From: UBA1402 sp964575345
Lineage (GTDB): Bacteria; Bacteroidota; Bacteroidia; Bacteroidales; UBA1402
Assembly: GCA_964575345.1 (NCBI GenBank)
Contig: CAZNQD010000005.1
Span: forward strand, 7,092 to 71,091
Direction of reading: 5' to 3'
DNA: 64,000 bases
How positions within the stretch are numbered: the stretch's first letter is position 1; every line of letters starts with the position of its first letter. Below are positions 8,763 through 16,802 of this stretch, piece after piece. The notes under the pieces were generated by a model. That model saw only the letters and a program-made list of their open reading frames with translations, did not search any database and had not been told where the DNA came from. A program made the position numbers and the translations under genes.

Positions 8763-9278
8763 CTAGTCTTCGAGTATGCTGACTAATTCCATCCTGAAAA
8801 TCAGGCAGGAGTATGCCGGTATGGAGCCGTATTTGGCCTCTCCGTATCCCAGGTAATATGGAATAGCCACCTCCCAGGTGGAACCTTGCGGTATTCTGTA
8901 CAGCACTTCGGACCAGCCGCTGATGACTCCGGAGCCCACGAGAGTGGTTCTACTGCCGCTGTCAAAGACAGTGCCATCGTATAGGAGCCCTTCGTATCCC
9001 ACTTCTACTGTCTGTCCAACCAGAGGGACTGCACCCTGGCCCTGCACCAGTGTTTTGTAATAGATACCGCTCAGGGGATGATCCAGGTAATTGTAATTCT
9101 CGTCGCCGTACAAAACATGGTCGTAGTATTCCAAAGGCTTATACTCTGAGGAATCCCTGAGGCTTTTCATAAAATCCTCATTGGCTTTGCGCCAGGCGAT
9201 TTCTTCGGGATCATCGAGACAGGAAGTGATCGAAAAAAGTGTTCCGAGCAGGAACAGATATAAAAAAGCAGGCTTCAT
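8763..9278 (-). CDS. FKBP-type peptidyl-prolyl isomerase lipoprotein
   Basis: Envelope-anchored prolyl cis-trans isomerase, 171 residues from the ATG at 9278. The N-terminus is a lipoprotein signal ending in SITSC. A charged spacer precedes the FKBP fold at about residues 65-168: VGQTVEVGYEGLLYDGTVFDSG, VISGWSEVLYRIPQGSTWEVAIPYYLGYG and LIFRMELVSI, which are the usual active-site strands. A longer in-frame start 63 bases upstream would hide the signal peptide and would span the promoter box at 9317-9324. Such lipoproteins assist folding of exported proteins; the specific client is unknown. Confidence 0.88.
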   Translation of the reverse strand: MKPAFLYLFLLGTLFSITSCLDDPEEIAWRKANEDFMKSLRDSSEYKPLEYYDHVLYGDENYNYLDHPLSGIYYKTLVQGQGAVPLVGQTVEVGYEGLLYDGTVFDSGSRTTLVGSGVISGWSEVLYRIPQGSTWEVAIPYYLGYGEAKYGSIPAYSCLIFRMELVSILED

Positions 9279-9316
9279 GTTGGTATCAATTAAAATGCTG
9301 CTGTGCAAACAGCTCG

Positions 9317-9324
9317 CAAATGTA
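9317..9324 (-). promoter_or_regulatory. -7 box of FKBP lipoprotein promoter
   Basis: Minus-strand TACATTTG. Its position rules out translation from the longer upstream ATG at 9341 and supports the start at 9278. Confidence 0.55.
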
Positions 9325-9386
9325 AGAAATTCCCCGGACAATCATGCTTTTTTGAAAGCGCATATTCGGCCTGTCAATAATTTTAG

Positions 9387-9394
9387 TACTTTTG
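9387..9394 (+). promoter_or_regulatory. -7 box of dut operon promoter
   Basis: TACTTTTG, 63 bases upstream of the dut start codon and divergent from the FKBP promoter. No convincing -33 TTG at normal spacing. Confidence 0.5.
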
Positions 9395-9457
9395 TCTGTT
9401 TGAATATATTACCAAGCTATTTATTGAATTTACAGTAAATTAAGTCTCCATAAAGAT

Positions 9458-9892
9458 ATGACCGTAAAGATAGTCAACCAATCCAAACATCCGCTGCCCC
9501 AATACGCAACCAGCCTTTCGGCAGGCATGGACCTGCGTGCCAATATCGATGCCCCCGTCTGCATTAAGCCTTTCGAACGCAAGCTGATACCCACCGGGCT
9601 TTTTATTGAACTGCCTGCCGGCTACGAAGCTCAAATCAGGCCCCGCAGCGGCCTTGCACTCAAAAAAGGTCTGACCGTACTGAACACTCCCGGCACCATT
9701 GACGCCGACTACCGGGGCGAAATTGGGGTTATTTTGATTAATCTGTCGCCAGAGGAGGTACTTGTTGAAGACGGGGAAAGAATCTGTCAAATGGTGATAG
9801 CCTCTCATTGTCAGGCGGCCTGGCAAGTAGCAGACACACTCGAAGCCACAGAAAGAGGTGCCGGTGGTTTCGGCCACACGGGGAAAAAATAA
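9458..9892 (+). CDS. dut: dUTP diphosphatase
   Basis: Hydrolyses dUTP to dUMP, keeping uracil out of DNA and feeding dTMP synthesis. The 144-residue protein has all trimeric dUTPase motifs: AGMDLRA (motif 1), RPRSGLA (2), GTIDADYRGEI with the catalytic Asp (3), GERICQMV (4), and the C-terminal RGAGGFGHTG (5). It opens an operon with a TPR protein, a DUF4292 lipoprotein and an EnvC-like protein. The next start is only 5 bases after the stop. This gene order is familiar to me from many Bacteroidales. Confidence 0.97.
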   Translation: MTVKIVNQSKHPLPQYATSLSAGMDLRANIDAPVCIKPFERKLIPTGLFIELPAGYEAQIRPRSGLALKKGLTVLNTPGTIDADYRGEIGVILINLSPEEVLVEDGERICQMVIASHCQAAWQVADTLEATERGAGGFGHTGKK

Positions 9893-9897
9893 TTTTG

Positions 9898-11721
9898 ATG
9901 AAAAAGTCGGTTAATCCACAACATAAAGAAACTGCCCCTTTATTTTCACTGTCTGCAGTCAGGCCAGGCTTGTTAATGTTGATTTGCCTGCTGCTGACGC
10001 TTGGCTCTGTTCAGACGGTCGATGCCCGGCTTATCGATGCTCAGACAGCCGATGCTCAGGAGGCCAAAGCACAACCTTACGACACGGCCCGCAGTTTTAG
10101 TTATTATTTTGAGGAAGGCCTGCGCCTTAAAGCACAGGAACAATACGGCCCTGCATTTGAGATGTTCAGGCATTGCCTCAGTCTGGACACCACCAGTGCA
10201 GCGGCTCACGCCGAAATTGCCGCTTTCTACAGAGCCATGAATCAAACCGAACGTTTTGTGGCCCATTACGAAAAAGCTTTTGCCCTGGATCCCTATAACG
10301 ATTGGTACGGCTTGCAACTGGCCGGTATTTACCAGCAATTGCAACGTTATCCGGACGCCATAAACCTACTGGAACAACTGGTAGTCAAAAATCCCGACAA
10401 TTACGAATTGTATTATACGCTCTCTTTGCTCCATACCGAGCTTCAGCAGTACACACAAGCCATTGAGGCCCTCGATCGTTTTGAAAATTCCGTCGGCATC
10501 AACCAGGAACTCAGCATGCAGAAATACAATTTGTACCTGGCTTTGAACCAACCCAAACAAGCCATCAGGGAGCTTCAGAAACTTCAAAAGTTCAATCCCC
10601 GCGAGATCAAATATCTTTTATTGTTGGGAAGCGGCTGGATGGAAACCGGAAAAACCCAAAAAGCCAAAAAATGCTTCCTGCAAGCCCTCGATATGGAACC
10701 CGACAACGGTGCTGCCCGACTGTTTTTGTCGGATTATTACAAGGTTGTTGGCGACAGTCTGGCCATGAACGAACAGCGACACCTTGCCCTGAGCAATCCA
10801 AAAACCGAGCTGGAGAGCAAACTGAGCATTTTCAGAACCCTGCTCAGTAACTACGAAAATCGGGAAGACAGCCTTCAGATTGAGCGCTATTTTGAGCTCT
10901 TGCTCGAACAGCATCCTACCGCCTACGATTTGCGCGATCTGAGGGTTCGCTGGTTGCTGCTCACCCAGCGCAAAGACGAAGCCATCAGCGAATTGCGCAA
11001 CGTCCTCGATCTGAATCCCAATCAAATACGCATCTGGCAGGATTATTTAGGCCTCAACCTCGAAGAAGGCAATCAGGAACAGATTCGCCGAATTTGCCTG
11101 GAAGCACTGGTGTATTTCCCTGCTGAAGCAGAATTCTGGTATTACCTGGCCTTGACTTACAGTGTAGAACAAAACCACGGCGAAGCGCTGAATGCTTATC
11201 AAAAATGTCTGGAAAATTCCGACCCCAAAAACAGGACTTTTCTGTCGGGCATACTGGGTTATATGGGTGATATTTACCATCAGACAGGCGATACCGCAGT
11301 AGCCTATGCACATTATGAGCAGGCGCTGGAATTTAATCCCGACAACCATTTGGTCCTGAACAATTATGCCTATTTCTTAAGCCTGGACGAAAGCGATTTA
11401 TCCAAAGCCGAAAAAATGTCCCGCAAAAGTTTGGATTTCCAGCCCACCAACAGTACTTATCTCGACACCTACGCCTGGATATTTTTCAAACAACAACAAT
11501 ACCGCCTGGCCAAAATCTACATCCAAAGAGCCATAGAGCATTCCAAAGAACCTAATATCGAATTGCTCGAACATTACGGAGATATATTGTGGTTCAACGA
11601 TGAAAAAGATGCGGCCGTAGGACAGTGGAAAAAAGCGGCTGCCCTGGAAGGTGCATCCGACTTCTTGCAACAAAAAGCAAACCAGGCCGTATATTTGAAC
11701 ATATTACCCAACGAACGATGA
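9898..11721 (+). CDS. tetratricopeptide-repeat protein of the envelope operon
   Basis: A 607-residue exported TPR protein. From the ATG at 9898 there is a hydrophobic signal segment (LLMLICLLLTLGSVQ) followed by a run of DAQ/AKAQ triplets that offers several possible signal-peptidase sites. The rest is TPR units, e.g. AHAEIAAFYRAMNQTERFVAHY, YELYYTLSLLHTELQQYTQA and HYEQALEFNPDNHLVLNNYAYFL. It is a scaffold-type protein, probably periplasmic or outer-membrane associated, with no enzyme motif. It lies between dut (5-base gap) and the DUF4292 gene, whose start overlaps this stop as ATGA. A longer in-frame start at 9808 lies inside dut and is unlikely. Confidence 0.85.
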   Translation: MKKSVNPQHKETAPLFSLSAVRPGLLMLICLLLTLGSVQTVDARLIDAQTADAQEAKAQPYDTARSFSYYFEEGLRLKAQEQYGPAFEMFRHCLSLDTTSAAAHAEIAAFYRAMNQTERFVAHYEKAFALDPYNDWYGLQLAGIYQQLQRYPDAINLLEQLVVKNPDNYELYYTLSLLHTELQQYTQAIEALDRFENSVGINQELSMQKYNLYLALNQPKQAIRELQKLQKFNPREIKYLLLLGSGWMETGKTQKAKKCFLQALDMEPDNGAARLFLSDYYKVVGDSLAMNEQRHLALSNPKTELESKLSIFRTLLSNYENREDSLQIERYFELLLEQHPTAYDLRDLRVRWLLLTQRKDEAISELRNVLDLNPNQIRIWQDYLGLNLEEGNQEQIRRICLEALVYFPAEAEFWYYLALTYSVEQNHGEALNAYQKCLENSDPKNRTFLSGILGYMGDIYHQTGDTAVAYAHYEQALEFNPDNHLVLNNYAYFLSLDESDLSKAEKMSRKSLDFQPTNSTYLDTYAWIFFKQQQYRLAKIYIQRAIEHSKEPNIELLEHYGDILWFNDEKDAAVGQWKKAAALEGASDFLQQKANQAVYLNILPNER

Positions 11722-12527
11722 CAACTCAACAAAAAAGTTTTTTACTCCTGCTTCTAAGCTTGGCCTTAGTATTGATTACGGCCTGTTCTCCCACAAAAAA
11801 GCTTTTCAAAAAAACAGATCCCTATCAACGCATTCAGCTCATCCTTGATCAACATAACTCATTTAAACAGCTGGAATCTAAGGTGAACATCAACTTTAAA
11901 ACCGGCCAGGGCTCCAACAGCCTGGCTGCCCAGATAAAAATTCAAAAAGACAGTTGCCTGTGGATTTCGCTTCAGCCATTTCTTGGTATAGAGGCAGGCC
12001 GCCTGCTGCTTACCACAGATAGTGTGTTCATGATGAACCGACTCGGGAAGTCTTACGCCGTGGCTGCACTATCCGACCAAAACATAGGGAAAGTTCAGGC
12101 TCTTTATGCTTTAAAAGCGTTGACTTCAGTACTTTCCAATCAATTTTTCGTTCCCGGCAACAAACAAATGAGTGCTAAGGATTTTGACTTGCAGGAAATT
12201 GACAAAGAATTGGTATTAAGCAGTTCTTATCAAAACGAAAAGGCAGACTTTTACATTAATAAGGCCGGAGAATACCATCGGGCCAGGCTGGAGAGCAGCG
12301 TGCTGGATTTTCCCATCGAAGTAGATTACAGCCTTTTTCAGACCACCACTTTCGGCTCTTTTCCCTCCAGGATTGTACTGAGCTTTCAACAGGGAAACGA
12401 AGATATGGAGTTAAGGATAGATTATCTAAACCCAGCCTACAACTCCAGGCTCGGTTTTGATTTTCCTATACCGGGCAATTATAAACAAACAAGTGTGGAA
12501 TCTTTTTTTAATCAACTTCAGTTTTAA
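11718..12527 (+). CDS. DUF4292-type lipoprotein (LolB/LolA-like fold suspected)
   Basis: A 269-residue lipoprotein with signal LALVLITAC at about residues 11-23. The body has features I associate with DUF4292: SKVNINFKTGQGSNSLAAQIKIQKDSCLWIS, followed by alternating strands and VDYSLFQTTTFGSFPSRIVLSF. The fold is probably a LolA/LolB-like half barrel for a lipid or lipoprotein ligand; that is inference. The start forms an ATGA overlap with the TPR gene, and the EnvC-like gene begins 2 bases after this stop. The three therefore look translationally coupled and likely act together at the outer membrane or cell wall. Confidence 0.75.
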   Translation: MTTQQKSFLLLLLSLALVLITACSPTKKLFKKTDPYQRIQLILDQHNSFKQLESKVNINFKTGQGSNSLAAQIKIQKDSCLWISLQPFLGIEAGRLLLTTDSVFMMNRLGKSYAVAALSDQNIGKVQALYALKALTSVLSNQFFVPGNKQMSAKDFDLQEIDKELVLSSSYQNEKADFYINKAGEYHRARLESSVLDFPIEVDYSLFQTTTFGSFPSRIVLSFQQGNEDMELRIDYLNPAYNSRLGFDFPIPGNYKQTSVESFFNQLQF

Positions 12528-12529
12528 CG

Positions 12530-13753
12530 ATGCGAAGAATTTATTGTTTTCTCAGTCTGTTAATCTTGAGTTTTGCCGCACTCGAAGCCCAGCAAAGCAT
12601 AGAAGAAGTCAGGAAGGAAAGGCTGGCCGTACTGGAACGGATCAAAGCAGCCAACGAAAGTTTAAGCGCCAACCAGAAATCGAGCAAGGCCCTGCTCTAT
12701 CAATACACCATCCTGAACGATCAGATCAAATCGACCGAACAATACATCAGCCTCCTGAACACCGAAATGAATAAGTTGTCCCGGTCCCTGCGCAATCTTC
12801 AAAACGAATACAACGAACTCAAACGACAACTGTCGGTCAAACAACAGCAATATGCTCAATTGATAAGACAACTGCATACCCGGCTCAAAATAGACGACAG
12901 GCTGATGTTTATTTTTTCGGCCAAAGACCTTGGTCAAAGCTATCGCCGTATTCGCTACCTGAATGAATACACCAGGTTTCAGCGCAGGCAGGCCGAAGAA
13001 ATACGTCAGAAGCAGGTTAAGCTCGAAAAAAAACGCATCGACCTGGAACTGGCTTATCAGCAACAAAAGGAACTGCTCGATGAACAGCAGGCCGAACGTG
13101 ACCGTTTGAGCAAGGAAAGAGAAAAGCAACAAAGCTTGCTGAATACCCTCAAAAAGAAGGAATCGACGCTGAACGCCGAGCTCAGAAAAGACCGGGAACT
13201 GGCCGCCCGACTCGATAAACAAATTGAGGAAATCATTGCCGAAGAAACCCGCAAGGCCAGCCAGGACAAAGAACGCAGCCGGCCCGAAAGCGAAGGCGGC
13301 TACGCCATGACCATAGACGAAAAAATATTGTCTGACGACTTTGGCAGCAACAAAGGCAAGCTCCCCTTTCCCCTGAACGAACCCGGAACCATTATCGTAC
13401 ACTTTGGCCAACAGAAATTTCAGGAACTCAAATACGTGCAAACCAACAGCAAGGGCATCGATATCCAAACCCGGGCAGGAGCTTCGGCCAGAGCCGTTTT
13501 CAAGGGTACGGTCAGTAAAATCTTCATGGTACCCGGTATGAACGCTTCCGTCATTGTGCGACACGGTAAATACCTCACTGTCTATTCCAACCTCGAAGAC
13601 GTCAAAGTGAAATTGGGAGAGAAAGTAAAAACCGGCGAATTGCTGGGTAAAGTCTTCGTCGACGTACAACAGGCCAATCAGACCATCCTGCATTTTCAAA
13701 TTTTTCAGGACAGGGAGCGGCTGAATCCGGAGGTTTGGATCAAGAAATTTTGA
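12530..13753 (+). CDS. EnvC-like murein hydrolase activator (degenerate LytM/M23 domain)
   Basis: A 407-residue periplasmic protein: signal peptide ending AALEAQQ, a long coiled coil at about residues 20-250, and a C-terminal M23/LytM domain at about 290-405. The catalytic zinc site looks broken. The HxGxD position reads KGID, and the usual HxH ending YxHL reads YSNL, though HGKYLTVY is kept. The same kind of degeneration makes E. coli EnvC a non-enzymatic activator of cell-separation amidases, so an activator role is inferred. It is the last gene of the dut operon. A long antisense open frame here is a by-product of the coiled-coil codons. Confidence 0.85.
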   Translation: MRRIYCFLSLLILSFAALEAQQSIEEVRKERLAVLERIKAANESLSANQKSSKALLYQYTILNDQIKSTEQYISLLNTEMNKLSRSLRNLQNEYNELKRQLSVKQQQYAQLIRQLHTRLKIDDRLMFIFSAKDLGQSYRRIRYLNEYTRFQRRQAEEIRQKQVKLEKKRIDLELAYQQQKELLDEQQAERDRLSKEREKQQSLLNTLKKKESTLNAELRKDRELAARLDKQIEEIIAEETRKASQDKERSRPESEGGYAMTIDEKILSDDFGSNKGKLPFPLNEPGTIIVHFGQQKFQELKYVQTNSKGIDIQTRAGASARAVFKGTVSKIFMVPGMNASVIVRHGKYLTVYSNLEDVKVKLGEKVKTGELLGKVFVDVQQANQTILHFQIFQDRERLNPEVWIKKF

Positions 13754-13801
13754 GGTATGGTTCGGGATTTACTATAGGTCTTCCATTTGAGATTTGTCGC
13801 T

Positions 13802-14857
13802 TTATTGCCTAATCTTCAACTCGTCCAGCAAATGAAAGTAAACCTCCGCCCCCTCGCGGATTTCGGACAACAGTACAAATTCATCGGCTGTGTGTGAACG
13901 CAGCGACTGGCCAGGCCCGATTTTTATGGAAGGGCAATGCATTCTGGCCTGATCCGAGAGCGTAGGGGATCCGTACAAAGCAAGACCCTGAACCTTACAG
14001 GCATTGACTATGGGATGATCGGGAGAAATGAAGGAGGGACCCAGACGGAAAGAACGGGCACGCACCGGGCACTTAACCTGAGTACAAATATAGTCGTACA
14101 ATTCCTGATTGCTGTATTTCTCGTTTACCCGGATATCAACGGTAAAACGGCAGCTGTCGGGGACAATGTTATGCTTTTCACCGGCCTGAATCACGGTAAC
14201 GGTCATTTTGACCGGGCCAAGTAAATCGGAGGATCGGGGAAGTATGGTTGTCCGAAACCAGTTGATATCTTCAATGGCTTTGTAAATGGCATTGTCGGGA
14301 TTGTCGTGGGCAGCGTGACCCGATTTACCCCCTGCGGTACAATCCAACACCAACAGACCCTTTTCGGCTATGGCTGCCTGCATGCCGGTGGGTTCGCCGA
14401 CAATGGCCAGATCTATGGGCGGTAGGGCCGGCATAAGTAATTCTATACCCTGAGCTCCGGTGATTTCCTCTTCGGCCGACAAACCCAGTATCAGGTTGTA
14501 AGGCTGGGGTTTGCGGCTCAGCCTCCAAAAAGTCCGGATCAGACAAACCAGGGCGGCTCCTGCATCGTTGCTGCCCAGGCCGTAAAGACGATCCGCTTCG
14601 GTCTGAGGATCAAAGGGATTCCGGGTCCAGGAATCCGAAGGACGTACGGTATCGATATGGGAATTGAGCAACAGGGAGGGCTTGCTGTTGTCCGGTTCTT
14701 GCGCCCGGCACCATAGGTTGTTGCCTGCTCGTTTGGGTTCAAAGCCAAGCTCCTGCAGATAACGGCACAAAAAATCAGCCCTGGGCTTTTCCTCTTTACT
14801 GAAAGAGGGTATAGTTATAAGCTCTTTCAATAATTCAACGCTGCTTGTGTAGTCCAT
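13802..14857 (-). CDS. argE: M20-family metallohydrolase, ArgE-type N-acylornithine deacylase
   Basis: Di-zinc amidohydrolase of 351 residues. Visible metal and catalytic residues are His67 and Asp69 in NSHIDTV, Asp98 in GLGSNDAGA, and the Glu pair at 129-130 in SAEEEITG; SGHAAHDNPDNAI is the dimerisation-domain histidine motif. Bacteroidota homologues of this size act in arginine synthesis, and Bacteroides fragilis is known to use N-succinyl rather than N-acetyl intermediates, so the substrate here could be N-succinylornithine. No other arginine gene is adjacent, so the substrate is inference; DapE-like specificity is a weaker alternative. It has its own promoter, divergent from the acyl-CoA ligase. 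Confidence 0.75.
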   Translation of the reverse strand: MDYTSSVELLKELITIPSFSKEEKPRADFLCRYLQELGFEPKRAGNNLWCRAQEPDNSKPSLLLNSHIDTVRPSDSWTRNPFDPQTEADRLYGLGSNDAGAALVCLIRTFWRLSRKPQPYNLILGLSAEEEITGAQGIELLMPALPPIDLAIVGEPTGMQAAIAEKGLLVLDCTAGGKSGHAAHDNPDNAIYKAIEDINWFRTTILPRSSDLLGPVKMTVTVIQAGEKHNIVPDSCRFTVDIRVNEKYSNQELYDYICTQVKCPVRARSFRLGPSFISPDHPIVNACKVQGLALYGSPTLSDQARMHCPSIKIGPGQSLRSHTADEFVLLSEIREGAEVYFHLLDELKIRQ

Positions 14858-14877
14858 AATTATTGATAATCAACATG

Positions 14878-14885
14878 CAAAATTA
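14878..14885 (-). promoter_or_regulatory. -7 box of argE-type gene
   Basis: Minus-strand TAATTTTG, 21 bases before the ATG at 14857. Confidence 0.55.
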
Positions 14886-14949
14886 GCTAAGAATATCTTT
14901 AAACAATACAAAACTTGGGGCTTTTGAAAAAAAATATAAATTATAAGCG

Positions 14950-14957
14950 TACTTTTG
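14950..14957 (+). promoter_or_regulatory. -7 box of acyl-CoA ligase promoter
   Basis: TACTTTTG, 25 bases before the ATG at 14982. It covers the region of an earlier in-frame ATG, supporting the later start. A TTTTG lies 23 bases upstream, slightly too far for an ideal -33. Confidence 0.55.
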
Positions 14958-14981
14958 CATGTTAAATCAATTCTATATCAA

Positions 14982-16802
14982 ATGAATATTCATCATTTTT
15001 CCAGATTGGTGCCTGAATATGCAGCCAGTCACGGTGACCGGATTGCCATGCGCTACCGGGATTATACCGACAATCAGTGGAAAGGTATATCGTGGAAAGA
15101 ACTGAACGATTATACCATCGGCCTGGCTGCCGCCTTGCTGGATTTTGGCATCAAAGAACAGGAAAAAGTGGGCCTCTTTTCTCAAAATATGCCCGAATGT
15201 GTCATCAGCGAGTTCTCCATTTTCAGCCTTCGGGCAGTAAGCGTACCTATGTACGCCACCAGCACTACCAGCCAGATTGAATACATCATTTCCGACGCGG
15301 GTATCCGACTGGTATTTGTAGGCGAACAATATCAATACGACAGGGCTTTCGAGGCCATTAACAACCGCGAATGCGGACTGAAACAAATCGTTGTTTTTGA
15401 CACCAATGTGCGTTTACAGAAAAACGACAATCAATCTGTGTATTTCAAGGACTTTGTGCACAACGGAATGCTGCCTGACCTGCAGGAGCAGGTAACTGCC
15501 AGACGCAGTGCCTGTCGTGACGAAGACCTGGCCAACATTCTTTACACTTCGGGCACCACCGGCGAACCCAAAGGTGTGCAACTCCTGCACAGCAACTACT
15601 TGGAAATCATAAGGGTGATGGACATCAAACTTTTATATCTCTTCGATAAAAACGATGTTTCGATGAGTTTTCTGCCCTTGACCCATATATTCGAAAAAGC
15701 CTGGAGCCTGTATTGCTTTTCGAGGCTGATCCGGGTGGATATCAATCTCAAACCGCTCGATATTCAGCAGAGCCTCAAGGAAGTTCGTCCCTCTATCATG
15801 TGCAATGTCCCCCGGTTTTGGGAAAAAGTGTACAGTGGCATTATGGACAAAATCAATGCAATGTCGCCCATAGTTCAAAAATTGGTTTTCCATGCCGTTA
15901 AATTGGGTAAAAGATACAACCTCGATTACATACGTCTGGATCTTAAGCCTCCATTTTGGTTGAGTCTACGTTATAACATTTACAGAATAAGCTTGTTTGC
16001 CTTCCTCAAAAAAGCCGTAGGCATAGAAAACGGCAAACTTTTCCCTGTTTCAGGAGCCAAACTATCGAACGATATTCTGATTTTCATGCGCTCGGTGGGC
16101 ATACCCATCTATTATGGCTACGGCCTGACCGAGACCACAGCTACTGTGACCAGTTTTGACGAAAAACATTTTAGCCTCGACAGTGTGGGCAGTTTTATTG
16201 ATAAACTGCAGGTGCGTATCGATGACAACGGTGAAATTCTGCTCAAAGGCAAAACCATCACCCCGGGTTATTACAACAAACCCGAGGCCAATACCAAAGC
16301 CTTTACCGAAGATGGCTTTTTCCGCACCGGCGATATTGGTTACATCAACAAAGAAGGGCATCTGGTGCTGACTGAGCGCCTCAAGGATTTGTTTAAAACT
16401 TCCAACGGTAAATACATAGCTCCCCAAAGCATAGAAGCGGTGCTATCCAACGATAAATACATCGATATGGTCGCTGTCATAGGAGATCAGCGGAAATTTG
16501 TCAGTGCCCTGATTGTGCCCGCTTATGATGAACTGAAAAGTTTGGCCGAAAAACTGGGTATCCTTCATCCTGATGCCAACAACCTCGAAAATATACTTAA
16601 AGACGAGCGGATATATTCCTATATTGAGAACAGAATCCGGGTACTGCAAAAGAATATGGCCGGTTACGAACAAATCCGTCGTTTTGTTTTGTTACCCCGG
16701 GCTTTCAGCATAGCCGACGGTGAATTGACCAACACACTTAAGATGAAACGCAACGTGATTGCCGATCATTACAAGGATGAAATAGAAAAAATGTATTTAT
16801 AA
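14982..16802 (+). CDS. long-chain fatty acid-CoA ligase (AMP-forming)
   Basis: Activates long-chain fatty acids to acyl-CoA via acyl-AMP. The 606-residue protein has the AMP-binding P-loop ILYTSGTTGEPKGV, the YGYGLTETTATVTSF signature, FRTGDIGYI, and the linker LTERLKDLFKTSNGKYIAP, ending with the lysine-bearing region TLKMKRNVI. Length matches the FadD/AMP-dependent synthetase class common in Bacteroidales. The chosen start gives the standard N-terminus MNIHHFSRLVPEYA. Its stop shares one base with the prfB start (TAATG), so the two are probably co-transcribed, although the functions are unrelated. Confidence 0.92.
   Translation: MNIHHFSRLVPEYAASHGDRIAMRYRDYTDNQWKGISWKELNDYTIGLAAALLDFGIKEQEKVGLFSQNMPECVISEFSIFSLRAVSVPMYATSTTSQIEYIISDAGIRLVFVGEQYQYDRAFEAINNRECGLKQIVVFDTNVRLQKNDNQSVYFKDFVHNGMLPDLQEQVTARRSACRDEDLANILYTSGTTGEPKGVQLLHSNYLEIIRVMDIKLLYLFDKNDVSMSFLPLTHIFEKAWSLYCFSRLIRVDINLKPLDIQQSLKEVRPSIMCNVPRFWEKVYSGIMDKINAMSPIVQKLVFHAVKLGKRYNLDYIRLDLKPPFWLSLRYNIYRISLFAFLKKAVGIENGKLFPVSGAKLSNDILIFMRSVGIPIYYGYGLTETTATVTSFDEKHFSLDSVGSFIDKLQVRIDDNGEILLKGKTITPGYYNKPEANTKAFTEDGFFRTGDIGYINKEGHLVLTERLKDLFKTSNGKYIAPQSIEAVLSNDKYIDMVAVIGDQRKFVSALIVPAYDELKSLAEKLGILHPDANNLENILKDERIYSYIENRIRVLQKNMAGYEQIRRFVLLPRAFSIADGELTNTLKMKRNVIADHYKDEIEKMYL

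Noticed and set aside
9808..9897. A longer N-terminus of the TPR protein starting inside dut
   Set aside because: The extra residues are dut codons in another frame and would precede and disrupt the signal peptide.
12662..13699. A 345-codon open frame antisense to the EnvC-like gene
   Set aside because: Hydrophobic, low-complexity composition produced by reading coiled-coil codons backwards; no motifs, and the sense gene is certain.
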